A DNA stretch of 64,000 bases from Euglena gracilis (Eukaryota; Euglenida; Euglenophyceae; Euglenales). Under the pieces are notes generated by a model, which saw only the letters and a list, made by a program, of their open reading frames with translations, searched no databases and was not told the origin of the DNA. Shown one piece after another: positions 43,962 through 53,936 of the stretch. The position numbers were made by a program, and so were the translations under genes. Every line of letters begins with the position of its first letter. Position 1 is the first letter of the stretch. Location of the stretch: assembly GCA_039621445.1 (NCBI GenBank), contig CP154955.1:124001-188000 (forward strand), in the 5' to 3' direction.

Positions 43962-44476
43962 TAGGTTCGTGGTGAAGTGGATCGGAGCGTCCGACTTGCC
44001 GAAACCACTAGGTGGGGGTCGAAACTCACTCACGGACTTCTCAGCAAGTACTTGGTCTCCTGACTTCGACGAAGACGACCAGACGTCGACAACAGCTGTG
44101 ATACAGCACCAGACGACCGTGACGGTCAGCCAGATACCCAAACTGGCAGCCAAATGGCAAAAACACCTCCACGTTGGACTTCTGGGACCAAGGCTTCTTG
44201 TGCCGCTTCCAAGATGTCAGTAGATAGGTCTTGACCAGAAGAACTTGATACGGCCAGGGGCCGGGTCTTGCAGCAAGCCAATAAAAAGCTCTGTGGAAGA
44301 ATCCGGAGGAATTCGGCAGGCGTTCTGCAGCTGGCGATCACAGTAGTCGAGCCCAGGATACTGTTCCGAGTCGAAAGAGGTGCTGGACGGCTGCTGGCAA
44401 CAGTCGGGACCAAGACTTCCACTTGATAGGTCTTCCGGCAGCTTCTTGGCAGCTGTCGTCGAACGTTTCTGCTACC
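43962..44476 (-). other. Distal 5' leader of element E
   Basis: Begins with the second TAGG copy and reaches the 5' LTR of E. At its LTR edge the element strand reads GGTAGCAGA preceded by the last T of the LTR, giving an initiator-tRNA-Met type primer-binding site (44468-44477). No gene seen. Confidence 0.7.
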
Positions 44477-44744
44477 ACTTTGTAGGCTCACACCCTTAGG
44501 GAGGTGACAGCTGCCTGGCGCTCTCGCTTTCAGCCGATAGTCCTTTTTCTTCGAGATTTTCCCTTTTCCCACTTTGGAACAGCAAGCACAAGACCTTTAT
44601 ATGATTCTTTCTTTGGTCCACGACTTCAGAGTGACATATATCGTCGGGATAGGTACGCTGGAAGGGATAGAAGATTTGGGACACGTCATCCGCGTTTTTG
44701 ATTGGTAAGAAAATCCTCTGGGAAAAGTTTTGGGAGAACATCAC
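44477..44744 (-). repeat. 5' LTR of element E
   Basis: Direct repeat of 18891-19158, followed by AAGAAG. A TATA-like CATATAAAGG lies at 44594-44603 on the element strand. Confidence 0.9.
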
Positions 44745-44750
44745 AAGAAG

Positions 44751-44873
44751 CACCCCCGCACACGCACAAACACACCAGAACAGAACAGCCGGCAAGGAAA
44801 GCAGGACCTCACCATCTTCTTGTGCTTCGCCCTCTTGGTCCCTTCCTCTCCCTTCCTCTGTCGTGGGAGTCCG
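44751..44873 (+). repeat. Right terminus of element C
   Basis: 44809-44875 is the reverse complement of the right half of the internal complementary region at 18565-18632. Its position just beyond the E target site shows that E split C. Confidence 0.8.
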
Positions 44874-46576
44874 AAAAGACGGGGTGTTATTTGGGTGTTC
44901 GAAATCGGCCCGCCCCCGAGGGGGAAGTTTTATTTTAGGGAGGTTATTTGGGGGGGTTTGTAATGGATTCATGCTTTCAGTAATGGATTCATGCTTTCGG
45001 GGCTACAAAAATGGGCAAATAAACTGGTATTCCATACCAACACCATACCCCATACCCCATACCGCCCCCATACCAGGGTTAATGTGCGCGGAAACGCGCA
45101 TTTTTGATGCCCTATATGAACTGGGTCGTTGAATAAACCCTTCAGGGAAACGCTGACAGGCGACGCTTGAGCGGCGTGAAAACGAAAAAAGAACTGTGAC
45201 AATCTTGACGATTACGATTACGATTATCTTTATTAGTGAGTTTTTCAATACGAAAATGTCAGGGATTTAGGCCCAAAGCTGGGGGCTCGGGGGGAAGGTG
45301 AAATATGGGGGCCGGGAAAGACAATGTTACATTGATGGGGGGGATGCTGGGCACCTCTGAACAGGTGGGTATTCGGCCAAGGTACTTTTATCCAGCGTTC
45401 GCACCACCCCTTTAAAGGTTATCATCAGCTTGGGTATCCCTGGCTCTTGGTACCGGAGACCTCTGTCTTTGCAGAGGCGGTTTTAGGGGAGGATAATCGC
45501 CAGTGCAATGTGCATTCCTTGGGTGTACAGTGTGCCGTCATGTGTAGGCGGTGGAATGATGAACGTTTTGGGCGGGGGCATTTTCATCCTCTTGGTGCAC
45601 ATAGTTCATTCATGTGAATGCAGTGGAATGATGGCCAAAGGAGGGGGAACACCGGCAGTGCTGTTTGCCTTCTTTGAGAGCACATTGGGCAGTCTTGTGT
45701 ACACACTGGAGGAATGGTCTTCGGGAGGGAGGCAACTAGCAATGCTTTTTGAACTGCCGTTTTTCGACCCACCAGCGCCCCGTTTTGGGCTGCAGACCCG
45801 TTGAATTTAGGTCAAAAACGGGTCAAAGGTCGTAAAAAATCAAAACCTGCTTTTGCCCAAAATGATGTTTTTTGACCTCCCGGACCCGGAAGAATTTTTT
45901 TTGAGCCGAAAGTAACCGTTTTTCGACCTGCCAGCGCCCTGTTTTGGGTTGCCAACCCATTGACTTTGGGCCAAATCCAGGTCAAAAAATTCTAAACAAA
46001 AAATTAGAACTTTTTTTTTGCCCAAAATGGTTTTTTTTTGGCCTCCCGGACCTTGAAAAGGTTTAAACATGTTTAAAAAGTTGGATCGTCTTTTTTTGGC
46101 CGCAATCCATTGTTTGTGGCTAACTAACTTGTTCAAAAAAGTTGAAAAAAACCTGAACAAATTTGTGGCCTAGTACCATGTTTGTCCCTGACCCGGTCAG
46201 GGTGTTTTTGGTTTACAACAACTTGCTGTTTTTCAGTTAATAATGTTCCACTTTCTTTCGAACAATGTTGTTTGGACAACCGTCAGCTGTCCGCGCACCA
46301 GTTCTGGAAGAAGCGGTTGTCCATCCCATCATTGTAGCCATTGCCATTGTGTGCACCGAGAGAAGGCAAATGGTATTTCCCGTTGCCCGCTCCCCATAGG
46401 CCATCAGTCCACTGCGACAAAACACCGCACACTGTGCACCCCGACGTTGGAAATGGCATTGTCGGTAGTCCCCCCCTCCCCAATAGCCATCCATCCCTCA
46501 CCAACAGAGCACTGCACAATGTGCACGCAGAGCTTTCAAAAAGCATTGCTAGTTGCCTCCCTCCCAAAGACCATTC

Positions 46577-46581
46577 CTCCA

Positions 46582-46621
<40 letters not shown>

Positions 46622-46632
46622 GTGTGTGTGTG
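46577..46632. repeat. (GT)n microsatellite
   Basis: Interrupted GT/GC dinucleotide tract of about 55 bp. Confidence 0.9.
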
Positions 46633-46877
46633 GGTGCTGCCGACCTCAAAATGTCTAAAACCCTCTAAAAACCTAATCAAACCAAGATAACCAAGTCCAC
46701 CCCACCCCACACTTCCTCCAATGGACGTCTAGTTGAAATATGTGCGTCCACAAATGGTTGGTCGCAATGGAAAGAAAAGCTGAATCAACAGAAAATGTGG
46801 CAGCAGCAATCCAACCAATCCCAGCCTCCTTCCTGTGGTGCCAACACGCCAACACTCGGATGCCGACGACGACCAAG

Positions 46878-47262
46878 GGCTAGCAATTTGGGCTGGCTAG
46901 CTCCCCCCCCCCCTGGGGGGGCTGGACCCCGGCTGGACCCGAACCGGGGGGGGGGGCGAGCTGGACTAAAATCGGAAAAATGCCCAAAAATGACCTGCAA
47001 AACACAATTTTGAAAAAATGATGCACCTGAAACTCCCCAAAAATGCCCCAAACGCCCCACAAACCCCATTTTTGGCCACTTTTGAACACAGTTTTTCAAA
47101 AAATTTCGGCGCTTTGCGCCGAAAATTTTTGGGCTGGACCCCCAAAAAGGGGCTGGCTAGCTGGGGCTAGCAGCACCCACCCCCCCCGGGGGGAGGGGGC
47201 TGCTGCGGCTGGGCTGGGCCCAAATCGGGGCTGGCTGCAGCCGCCCCCCCCGGGGGGGTTCG
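46878..47262. repeat. C-run/G-run palindrome cluster with repeated word GGCTGG(CTAGC)
   Basis: CCCCCCCC-GGGGGGG palindromes occur at ~46911, ~47182 and ~47244. Around them GGCTGGCTAGC and GGCTGGAC recur. In the middle is an AT-rich part and the hairpin GGCGC-TTTG-CGCC (47108-47121). Clusters at 59560-60200 share this layout with other words. Confidence 0.7.
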
Positions 47263-47567
47263 CAAAACCTTAGAGAGATGTATGGCCCCAACGAGGACCT
47301 TCCCGAGCTTCTTGAAGAACTTGCCCATCGAAAAAGCTTCTCTGGTGAGAGAAAGGCAGACACTGCCATCCAGCGAGGGGCCATGAAAGCGGCGTTGGTG
47401 TCAAAGAGACACCTCGGGCTCCGCACTTTGCCATTGTGAGGCCTGTTGTGCTGGGTTAGGCGTCTCCCATTAGTGCCTTTCTTCGCCTGAACCTGTATAA
47501 CCTGAAGAACACCAAATTCAAGAAAATATTCCAACTTATATTCTTTGACATTGGAATTCAATGCAGC

Positions 47568-48404
47568 ATGTCGAGAACAAGTTGGAATTATCAAGTCGAC
47601 AACCTGGACAAAGTGCAGAGCAAGAGACGCCAGCTGAGGAACTTGGAGACGCGGTTTCAACGTGGCGAACCGTGGCCATCACTTCCCCCCCACCACACAT
47701 CTCAACAGAAAATTGTCAGCAGCAAACAATCACACACAGTGATGGCCATTGACCCTGGCAGACAGTGGGCAAAAAGCCCAGACGACAACGGAAGACATTG
47801 GGAACCCAGGGTCAAGACCCATTACATTTCAAATTGGGGTACAAGAAACCTTCAAGATTGGCAGACTCAGCCCAGAGAGCAAAAGCCCCAGCCCGGAGGG
47901 CAAATGTCCCCAACCTATCAAGATGGAATAAGGGACAAGGTGGCCAGTACAACATTGGGAAGCCAGGAGATGGCCCAGTCAGGAGCAGAATGCCCACAGG
48001 AAGGGGCAAAAAAGGTCTGTACCAACCATCTTTTTCAGATTCAGCCCACAAACCCACTCCAAGGGGGAGGGGGGAGGCCCAGCAACAGGGCTCCCCCAGA
48101 TTTCAATTGGGCATGGCAAGGAGCCACAACTTACAGCCCCTGCCATGGAGGCCAGAACAACTGGGGCTTGGGCCAAGGAGGCCAATCCAAGGGCTATGGC
48201 AGCCAATCCAAGGGCTATTGCAGCCATACAAGGGGTGGACCTCCAGAGGCACCCCAGAAGCTAAAGGGCAGCCCCACAGGGGCTTTGTATTCAACCAATG
48301 CCCAGCCACAGGAGGAAAAGGGGGAAGGAGAAGCTATGGAGAAACAATCTGCTGCCACAACCGCCCAAATATGGCTCCAGTGCAGAATGGAATGTGGCCT
48401 TTGA
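47568..48404 (+). CDS. Gag-like frame of element D (unknown)
   Basis: A 278-residue frame in the position of DIRS ORF1. It starts with a charged segment (DKVQSKRRQLRNLETRF). The middle and end are Gln/Gly/Pro-rich, with GGQSKGYGSQSKGY-type repeats and no zinc knuckle. DIRS Gag-like proteins are poorly conserved, so the assignment rests mainly on position. An overlapping frame (47765-48526) is equally long, so the reading frame is not certain. Confidence 0.4.
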   Translation: MSRTSWNYQVDNLDKVQSKRRQLRNLETRFQRGEPWPSLPPHHTSQQKIVSSKQSHTVMAIDPGRQWAKSPDDNGRHWEPRVKTHYISNWGTRNLQDWQTQPREQKPQPGGQMSPTYQDGIRDKVASTTLGSQEMAQSGAECPQEGAKKVCTNHLFQIQPTNPLQGGGGRPSNRAPPDFNWAWQGATTYSPCHGGQNNWGLGQGGQSKGYGSQSKGYCSHTRGGPPEAPQKLKGSPTGALYSTNAQPQEEKGEGEAMEKQSAATTAQIWLQCRMECGL

Positions 48405-49342
48405 CTTTTTCCGGAAAAGGATATTCACAGAAAATTACGGAAAATCACGGAAAATCACGGAAAATCACGGATACATTTTGGCCTCGGCCAGCACGGACGT
48501 GTGAGGATCCCTGCCGTGTTTTTTGAGGGGCCTGGATCAGGCCTTTGCTCAAGGTACCTCCCAAAAATGAACAAAAATGTCCATTTTTGGCCAATTTTTG
48601 AAGATTTTTATTGTTTGGCCGAGTGGCCATAGTGACCAAATGGTGATAGCAAGTGACTGAGTGCTTTTTTTGTCAGTCGAATGTGACCCTCCCCCAAATG
48701 GGTCGTATGGTTGTGTCCAAATCCCCAATGCAGCTGTATGTGAAAATAAAAAACGTACAGGAGGGGAAAAAACAACCTTTTGTCCTTGAATTTTTCTCTT
48801 GAATACCCCTAAATAGGTTGCCAAAACCCTGTCAGCAGACCAATATAGCAATTGACCCTTCCGCATGCAGCCTGGATGGAAAGGTGGAAGGTCATAAAAC
48901 CCACACGCCCTCAACTTGTGTGTATTTCTGGAGAACACCTGATGCTTTCGAGGTCTAATTTTGTGACCGGGAGATCAGAATGCAGGAAAACGGCCACAAA
49001 ATCATCTGTGATTGTCTGGGTGAGGTTTTGCTTCTTCACCGACTCCCGAAAATACAACTGCTTCAGTGGGGTGTCTTGGCTAGGAAGGAAAATTTACAAA
49101 AAAAATGAATTGGACGACATTGTCTGTTTGGAAAGGCAGATAATGTGCAAAACGTCCATCAAAATGTATCTGCACAAACAAAACACATTGAAAAAAAGTT
49201 TCCCAAACCATCCTCCTCATCTGTGAATTTCTGTGATTTTCTGTGATTTCCGTGAAAATGGCCTTCCGCCCGTTTCCATGATCCTCCGTGAATTTCCAAG
49301 AATTTCCTTTTCAGGACGTGTGAGGATCCCTGAACACGGCAC
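48405..49342. repeat. Non-coding insert-like segment in element D with flanking 19-bp repeats
   Basis: GGACGTGTGAGGATCCCTG occurs at 48495-48513 and 49314-49332. Next to them lie short arrays in opposite orientation: GGAAAATCAC repeated at 48440-48470, and CTGTGATTT-type repeats at 49222-49255. No gene is seen between them. It may be a small non-autonomous element or a remnant. Confidence 0.5.
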
Positions 49343-51500
49343 ATGCATTCGCCAACCTTAATTGGTTGGGGAAAAATGCTACTTGCTGGCTGGCTCTGTG
49401 GCCCAGGAGGACCCCCACAAGTATTTATTCATCAATCTTCAAATCCCCCAGTGAAATCAAGAAGGGGGGGACCCACAGAGGCCCCCCTTTGGTATGGATA
49501 CCAACACCATCATCATCAAGGAGGCCTGATAGGCAAAACAGGGGCAGTAAGCCCTATAGTATACATTCCAACAACAAGATCCTCCAGAGAGAGAGTGAGA
49601 AGAGAGGAGAGTGCATCCACACCCCCCCAGGAAAGCTTCCCCTTTCCAAGGGCTCAAGCCCTAGGGGCCCTAAGGGTGCAATGTCCAACACCCCTAGCCC
49701 AGCCCCCCCAAAATCATCTTATCCAGAAAATAAATTCCACGGAGAAGAAATGGGGAGACACCCCCCTGCATCAAAGTCTACAAAAAATCCTGAAATGGTG
49801 GGAAAAACATGCCCCCCCAGCAACATGTCAACTTATCAAGGAGGGCATTCAACCCCCCTGGGTTCATCACCCAAAATTATCCACCCACCCAAAAACCAGA
49901 GCGAATTTAGACCTGAAACAGGCAGAAAAAATCCTGCAGGATTTCGAAAAGTCTGGATCCGTAAAAAGGGTGGGGGATTCGAACTCACAACATTTGATCC
50001 CCTGGTTTCTAATTTCAAAACCAGAGGGGGGACAGACCTAATGGAGGTTAATAAGCGACTGCAGGGAACTAAATCAACAGTTCCAGGCAAAACCTTTCAG
50101 GTTGGATCACATCCAACACATTTTTCCAGTGCTGGAAAAAGGCCACTGGGCAACAAAAATCGACTTGAAAGATGCCTATTTTCACATCCCAGCAAGCCAG
50201 GCCCTAAGGCCATTTCTGAGGCATCATGTAGGGGGGCAAACATGGGAGTTTCAAGTAGGATGTTCTGGGCTCAATGTGATGCCCCAATTTTCATGTCAGT
50301 GGTGAAAACATTCGAAAAAATGTGGAGAAAAAGGGGGATCCAGGTTTTTATTTACCTGGACGACATTTTGCTGGTGGCCCCAAACAAAAAACATTTTGCA
50401 AAATCACCTGAACACAGTAGTCAGGGATTTAATCAGCTCAGGTTTCAAAATAAATGTCAAAAAATCCCCCTGCAGCCCACCCAGGTGATAAATCATCTGG
50501 GATTTCAACTAAACTTTCAGGAAAGAAAACTGCAGGTTCCCCCCAGAGGATCAAAACAATAAAAAAGGAATTGGGAAAAACTGTCAAAAAAGATTACATG
50601 TCAAAAAGGCAGTTGGCTGCCATTTTGGGCCAAATAAGGTACAATCTTATGGCCCTGCCCTTTCTAATGGCATTTACAGATGCCCTTGCAAATTTTTTAG
50701 TTACAAACTATGCAGCTCCCTTGGATTCAAAACATCCAATTTCCCAGGAAATAAAGGCCCAATTGAGGGAAATAAAATTTTTACTGGACACCTGGGGGGG
50801 CAGACACTTCCCCCAAAACGCAACAAGAGAGTTGCACTCAGACAGCAGCACCCATGCCTGGGGGGGGGCTGGACATTCGAACTGGAAAAATTGTCCAGGA
50901 ATTTTGGAGAGAAAACTCCATTTTACACATCAATGTAAAGGAGTTAAGTGCTGCCATAAGCACCGTAAAAAGTCTCAGCAAGCCAGGGGAAACTGTGTCC
51001 CTGTCAGTGGACAATCAAGCAATTTATTATTACTTAACAAAAGGTGGGGGCAAGAAAGACCCATTCAACACAATGCTAAGACCATTTTTCAAATGGTGCA
51101 TGGAGAAAAATTTCAATCTCCAAGTGACCTGGGTCCCCTCAAAAGAATGCCTGGCAGACCCTATAAGCAGATGGGAAATGGACAGGGGGGATTACTCACT
51201 GGACCCAAAGCTTTTTCACTGGCTAAAACAGCAATTCAAAAATTGCATAAATCTGGAAACAGACCTCTTTGCCTCCCCAGGCAACAGAAAACTGCCACAA
51301 TTTGTGGCCAGGTGGCCCCACTGGGAGGCCACAGCAGTGGACGCTTTACAATGTCCACTGGACAATATGGGGGGACTCTATGCAAACCCACCCTGGTCAG
51401 CGATTCAAAATTTTCTCCCCAGATTAAAAAAGTTTCCCAAGGCCAAAGTTTTGATGGTCACCCCTACTGGGATTCAGCCACATGGTGGCCCCAGTTAATA
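49343..51500 (+). CDS. DIRS-like RT / RNase H / Dam-like polyprotein of element D (broken)
   Basis: RT reads LISDCRELNQ, KIDLKDAYFHIP (~50160) and VFIYLDDILLVA (~50345). A TAA at 50039 interrupts one frame and a shift occurs near 50285. The thumb and RNase H (ELHSDSSTHAWGG) follow. The frame shifts at a nine-G run (50860-50868), the same site as in element C, and continues LSVDNQAIYYYL and VPSKECLADPISRWEMDRGD. The Dam-like domain has NLETDLFASPGNRKLPQF and YANPPWSAIQNF (~51400), with a complete NPPW box. The order matches element C. Confidence 0.85.
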
Positions 51501-52540
51501 AAAATGAAAGTTCCAGGGACCCCCTGCCTAAAAATCACCCCCTACAGGGGTATGTTCACCAATTGCAGGGGGGAAGAAATGCCACACCCCAGGTGGCCCC
51601 TCCTTTGCATAATTTGCTCAGGCAAATTTTGGAGGGGAAACAAATACAAAATTCAACCATTAAAGATTTCCTGGGAAGAAACCCCAGTTTGAAAAGGTAC
51701 CAAAGCGCCTTTACGCTTTTATGGGTGATTCTGGACAAAATGGGGGTGCCCCCCCCTTTAGCCACCGCTGACCAAGTGGCTGACGCTTTAATTCAACTTT
51801 TTCAATTTTCAAAGGCCCAAGCCCGTAATGCATACAGTGCTATGCTTTTGATCCCTGGTTTTGGTGGCCTAAGGTTTAATACCTTATTAGCACCTTATAA
51901 AAGGCTTTGGAACCAAAATCTGGAGAAGTATGGTGCTTTTTGGGATCCACTCCCAATCCTCCTGGGGCTGGCAAGGCAGCCTGTGCCCACTGATATTTGT
52001 GCATTGCGCACACAGCTCATTTTTTGTTCACGCATCCTCTGTATATATCGTTCATCTGATTTGGCACAAGTCAAAAGAACCACAAGTGTGTTGGGGGGGC
52101 AACCTACATTCAAATCAAACGTAAGGGGCAAAAATTCCACAAATGGGAAAGAGTGGTCTCAATTCACCAATGTCCCAAAATCAGTCCCTTTCATTTAATT
52201 ATGGCTTATGTGGCCGCCACCCGTTTTAACGTAAAGCCTGGGGGTCCCCTTCTGATTTCATTAAAACCCCCCTAAACACCCATAAGTGCTGACACAAATG
52301 CTTCTATTACAAGAGAATTTTGACCAACCAAGGAGTACCCCCCCCCCCATGTGTGGGGACCCCACTCCACCTGAGGGGCAGGGGTTGGGTTGCTCAAAAA
52401 ATTGGGCCTTTCAGCCCAGGAAGTTTGTGAAATTGGTCAATGGAAAGGGGTTGAGGCTTTTACAGCCCACTATCAAAGACTTGGTGCCCAAGGTGCCTTG
52501 GAAAATGCCCTGGCCCCCATAATTTCAGTGCACAATCTGG
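51482..52540 (+). pseudogene. Tyrosine recombinase of element D (catalytic Arg codon replaced by stop)
   Basis: The core-binding part resembles element C (RNPSLKRYQSAFTLLW, AMLLIPGFGGLRFNTLLAPY). The first catalytic Arg lies in CIYRSSDLAQ (~52040). The frame stops at 52198 and resumes in another frame. There the HxxR motif reads HST followed by TGA (52372-52374) where C has HSTR. The Tyr is kept in FTAHYQRLGAQG. The gene is therefore non-functional as written. Confidence 0.82.
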
Positions 52541-52640
52541 CCTCACAATTGCAAAGTGCGGAGCCCGAGGTGTCTCGTACTCCCTCGAGGAAAACCGACC
52601 AGGGAGGAAGGGACACCGGGGGCGAAGCACAAAGACATTG
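52540..52640 (+). repeat. Internal complementary region of element D
   Basis: Left half 52540-52576 is the reverse complement of 47406-47442; right half 52574-52640 is the reverse complement of 52912-52985. The join is the trinucleotide CTC/GAG. Confidence 0.82.
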
Positions 52641-52985
52641 TGATTGTTGATCCCGCGGTCTACGTTCCTCATGCTCCCCGCGTCCACATTCCCCCTCTCC
52701 ATTGGGGGGGAAAAAATTTGTCTTCAAACGCCCTCGGTCAGCAAGTGGGGGCCAGGGGGGGGGAAGAGGGGGGGGGACCCCCCCAGGGGAAGAGACAGGA
52801 CCATGGTCGCCACGTCGGACAATGCAGCCAACTCCGGCGAGGCGGCATTAAGGGGAGACGCCTAACCCAGCACAACGAACAATCACACAACACCGCCGGC
52901 CAGCAAGGCATGGCCTCACAATGTCTTTGTGCTTCCCCCTCGGTGTCCCTTCCTCCCTGGTCGGTTTTCCTCGAGGGAGTACGAG

Positions 52986-53936
52986 GGTCCGAAATATTTT
53001 CTTTGAAAAATGGAGGGCTTCTCGTCCTCCTCTTTGGGGATTGTCTTCAAAAAAAACAAGCCGGTGACTAAATCATGATTCCCTGTGGGGTTGTTGGGCA
53101 CCCAAAGGTATGTGGTCAGTAAATGTAGCAGTCGTCCACAAATGCGAAGAAAATTGCCTTCCCCCTTGTTTATCCCTACTGACCTGGCTGGGCATCTCCA
53201 AAACCGCAGCCAACACCACAAGAAAAAAAGTTGAAGGATGCTGGACAAAATCCTTAAAATGCCGTAAAACAATCCTGGGCGGTCGCTCAAAAGGGGTGAG
53301 GAGAAACCTTCCACAGAAATTCACATTCTGTTCCAAAAAAAAATTTGTCCAATTGTACAATTTTGAAATCGAATAATCATGTGGATTTAAAGAGACCACT
53401 CATATTTTTTTGAGAAAACTTGCAATTTATTGGGAAGGCACACATTGGAATTAAAGTGCGCAAGCCTAAGAAAATTTCGACGTTTTGTGGAAGAAGCCTG
53501 TTTTCCCAAAATTATTCCATCTTGAAAAAAGCAGGAATAATCCTGGACGATATTCTCTGTACAAATTTCAATGGAACTTTCTCCCCTTCAAAACCCCCAG
53601 AAGCAGCCATCCCCAGGAGGCTTCAAAAAAAAGACAACACACATTGGATAAAAAAGCAACACAAAATCATGTGTGATCATCTCAGTCGTTCCTGGAGCCC
53701 TCAAATGCCGTATTTGATTGGCACATGAGACACAATGCAGCGTGGTGACAAGAAAATATGTGTGGCTGTCCCGTCGGGGGGTGTGTCATGTCCGCTATTC
53801 TTCCTGGCAGTCATGGGACGGGCGTCGCATGCGACGGATAATTTTCCGGCCACGGCCACGGCCATAATTGTCCGGCCACGGGCCCTCCGATTCGAAGCAC
53901 GGCGTGTCCGACCGAAGGAAGTGTGTGTTCGTTCTG
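52986..53936. other. Intergenic sequence between element D and the FKBP gene
   Basis: AT-richer than the flanks, with no gene recognised. Parts (for example CACAAAATCATGTGTGAT near 53660) faintly resemble 49000-49010 inside element D. Confidence 0.5.

Larger units (their letters stand above)
18891..44744 (-). mobile_element. Element E: Ty3-like chromovirus interrupted by element B
   Basis: Two 268-bp direct repeats (18891-19158 and 44477-44744) bound it, differing at about three positions by eye, so insertion was recent. The target duplication AAGAAG lies at 18885-18890 and 44745-44750. Coding runs leftward: gag, CCHC, protease, Dam-like domain, RT, RNase H, integrase, chromodomain. Element B sits in its 5' leader. 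Without B it would be about 8.2 kb. Its pol is broken into at least six frames. Confidence 0.9.
15515..44873 (+). mobile_element. Element C: DIRS-like tyrosine-recombinase retroelement, split by element E
   Basis: Two pieces, 15515-18890 and 44751-44873, belong to one element. They are separated by element E with flanking AAGAAG duplications (18885-18890 and 44745-44750). The body encodes RT, RNase H, a Dam-like domain and a tyrosine recombinase with no integrase, the signature of DIRS-type elements. An internal complementary region near 18530-18633 pairs with the right terminus at 44809-44875. The left end and any gag lie upstream, beyond the insertion of element A. Confidence 0.85.
44874..47405. 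repeat. Non-coding host flank with several repeat families
   Basis: No gene recognised. It contains CCATACC repeats near 45034-45075. A unit starting CCGTTTTTCGACC recurs at 45761 and 45927 (166-bp period). Degenerate GTGCAC-bearing units lie on both strands, with 45702-45760 an inverted copy of 46528-46592. A (GT)n tract is at 46577-46632. A C-run/G-run palindrome cluster is at 46878-47262. Open frames here run through repeat units and are not supported as genes. Confidence 0.6.
47406..52985 (+). mobile_element. Element D: DIRS-like retroelement, apparently full length
   Basis: The left terminus 47406-47442 (GAGACACCTCGGGCTCCGCA...) and the right terminus 52912-52985 are both represented, reverse-complemented and joined at a shared GAG, in the internal region 52540-52640. 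That is the DIRS terminal logic. A further left-end match, 47443-47467, pairs with 52853-52878. Coding order: a gag-like frame, RT, RNase H, Dam-like domain, tyrosine recombinase. Several frames are broken. It is related to element C throughout. Confidence 0.85.

Noticed and set aside
45508-45804. 98-codon frame with hydrophobic stretch
   Set aside because: Built from the GTGCAC-type repeat units; its inverted copy at 46243-46668 shows it is repeat-derived.
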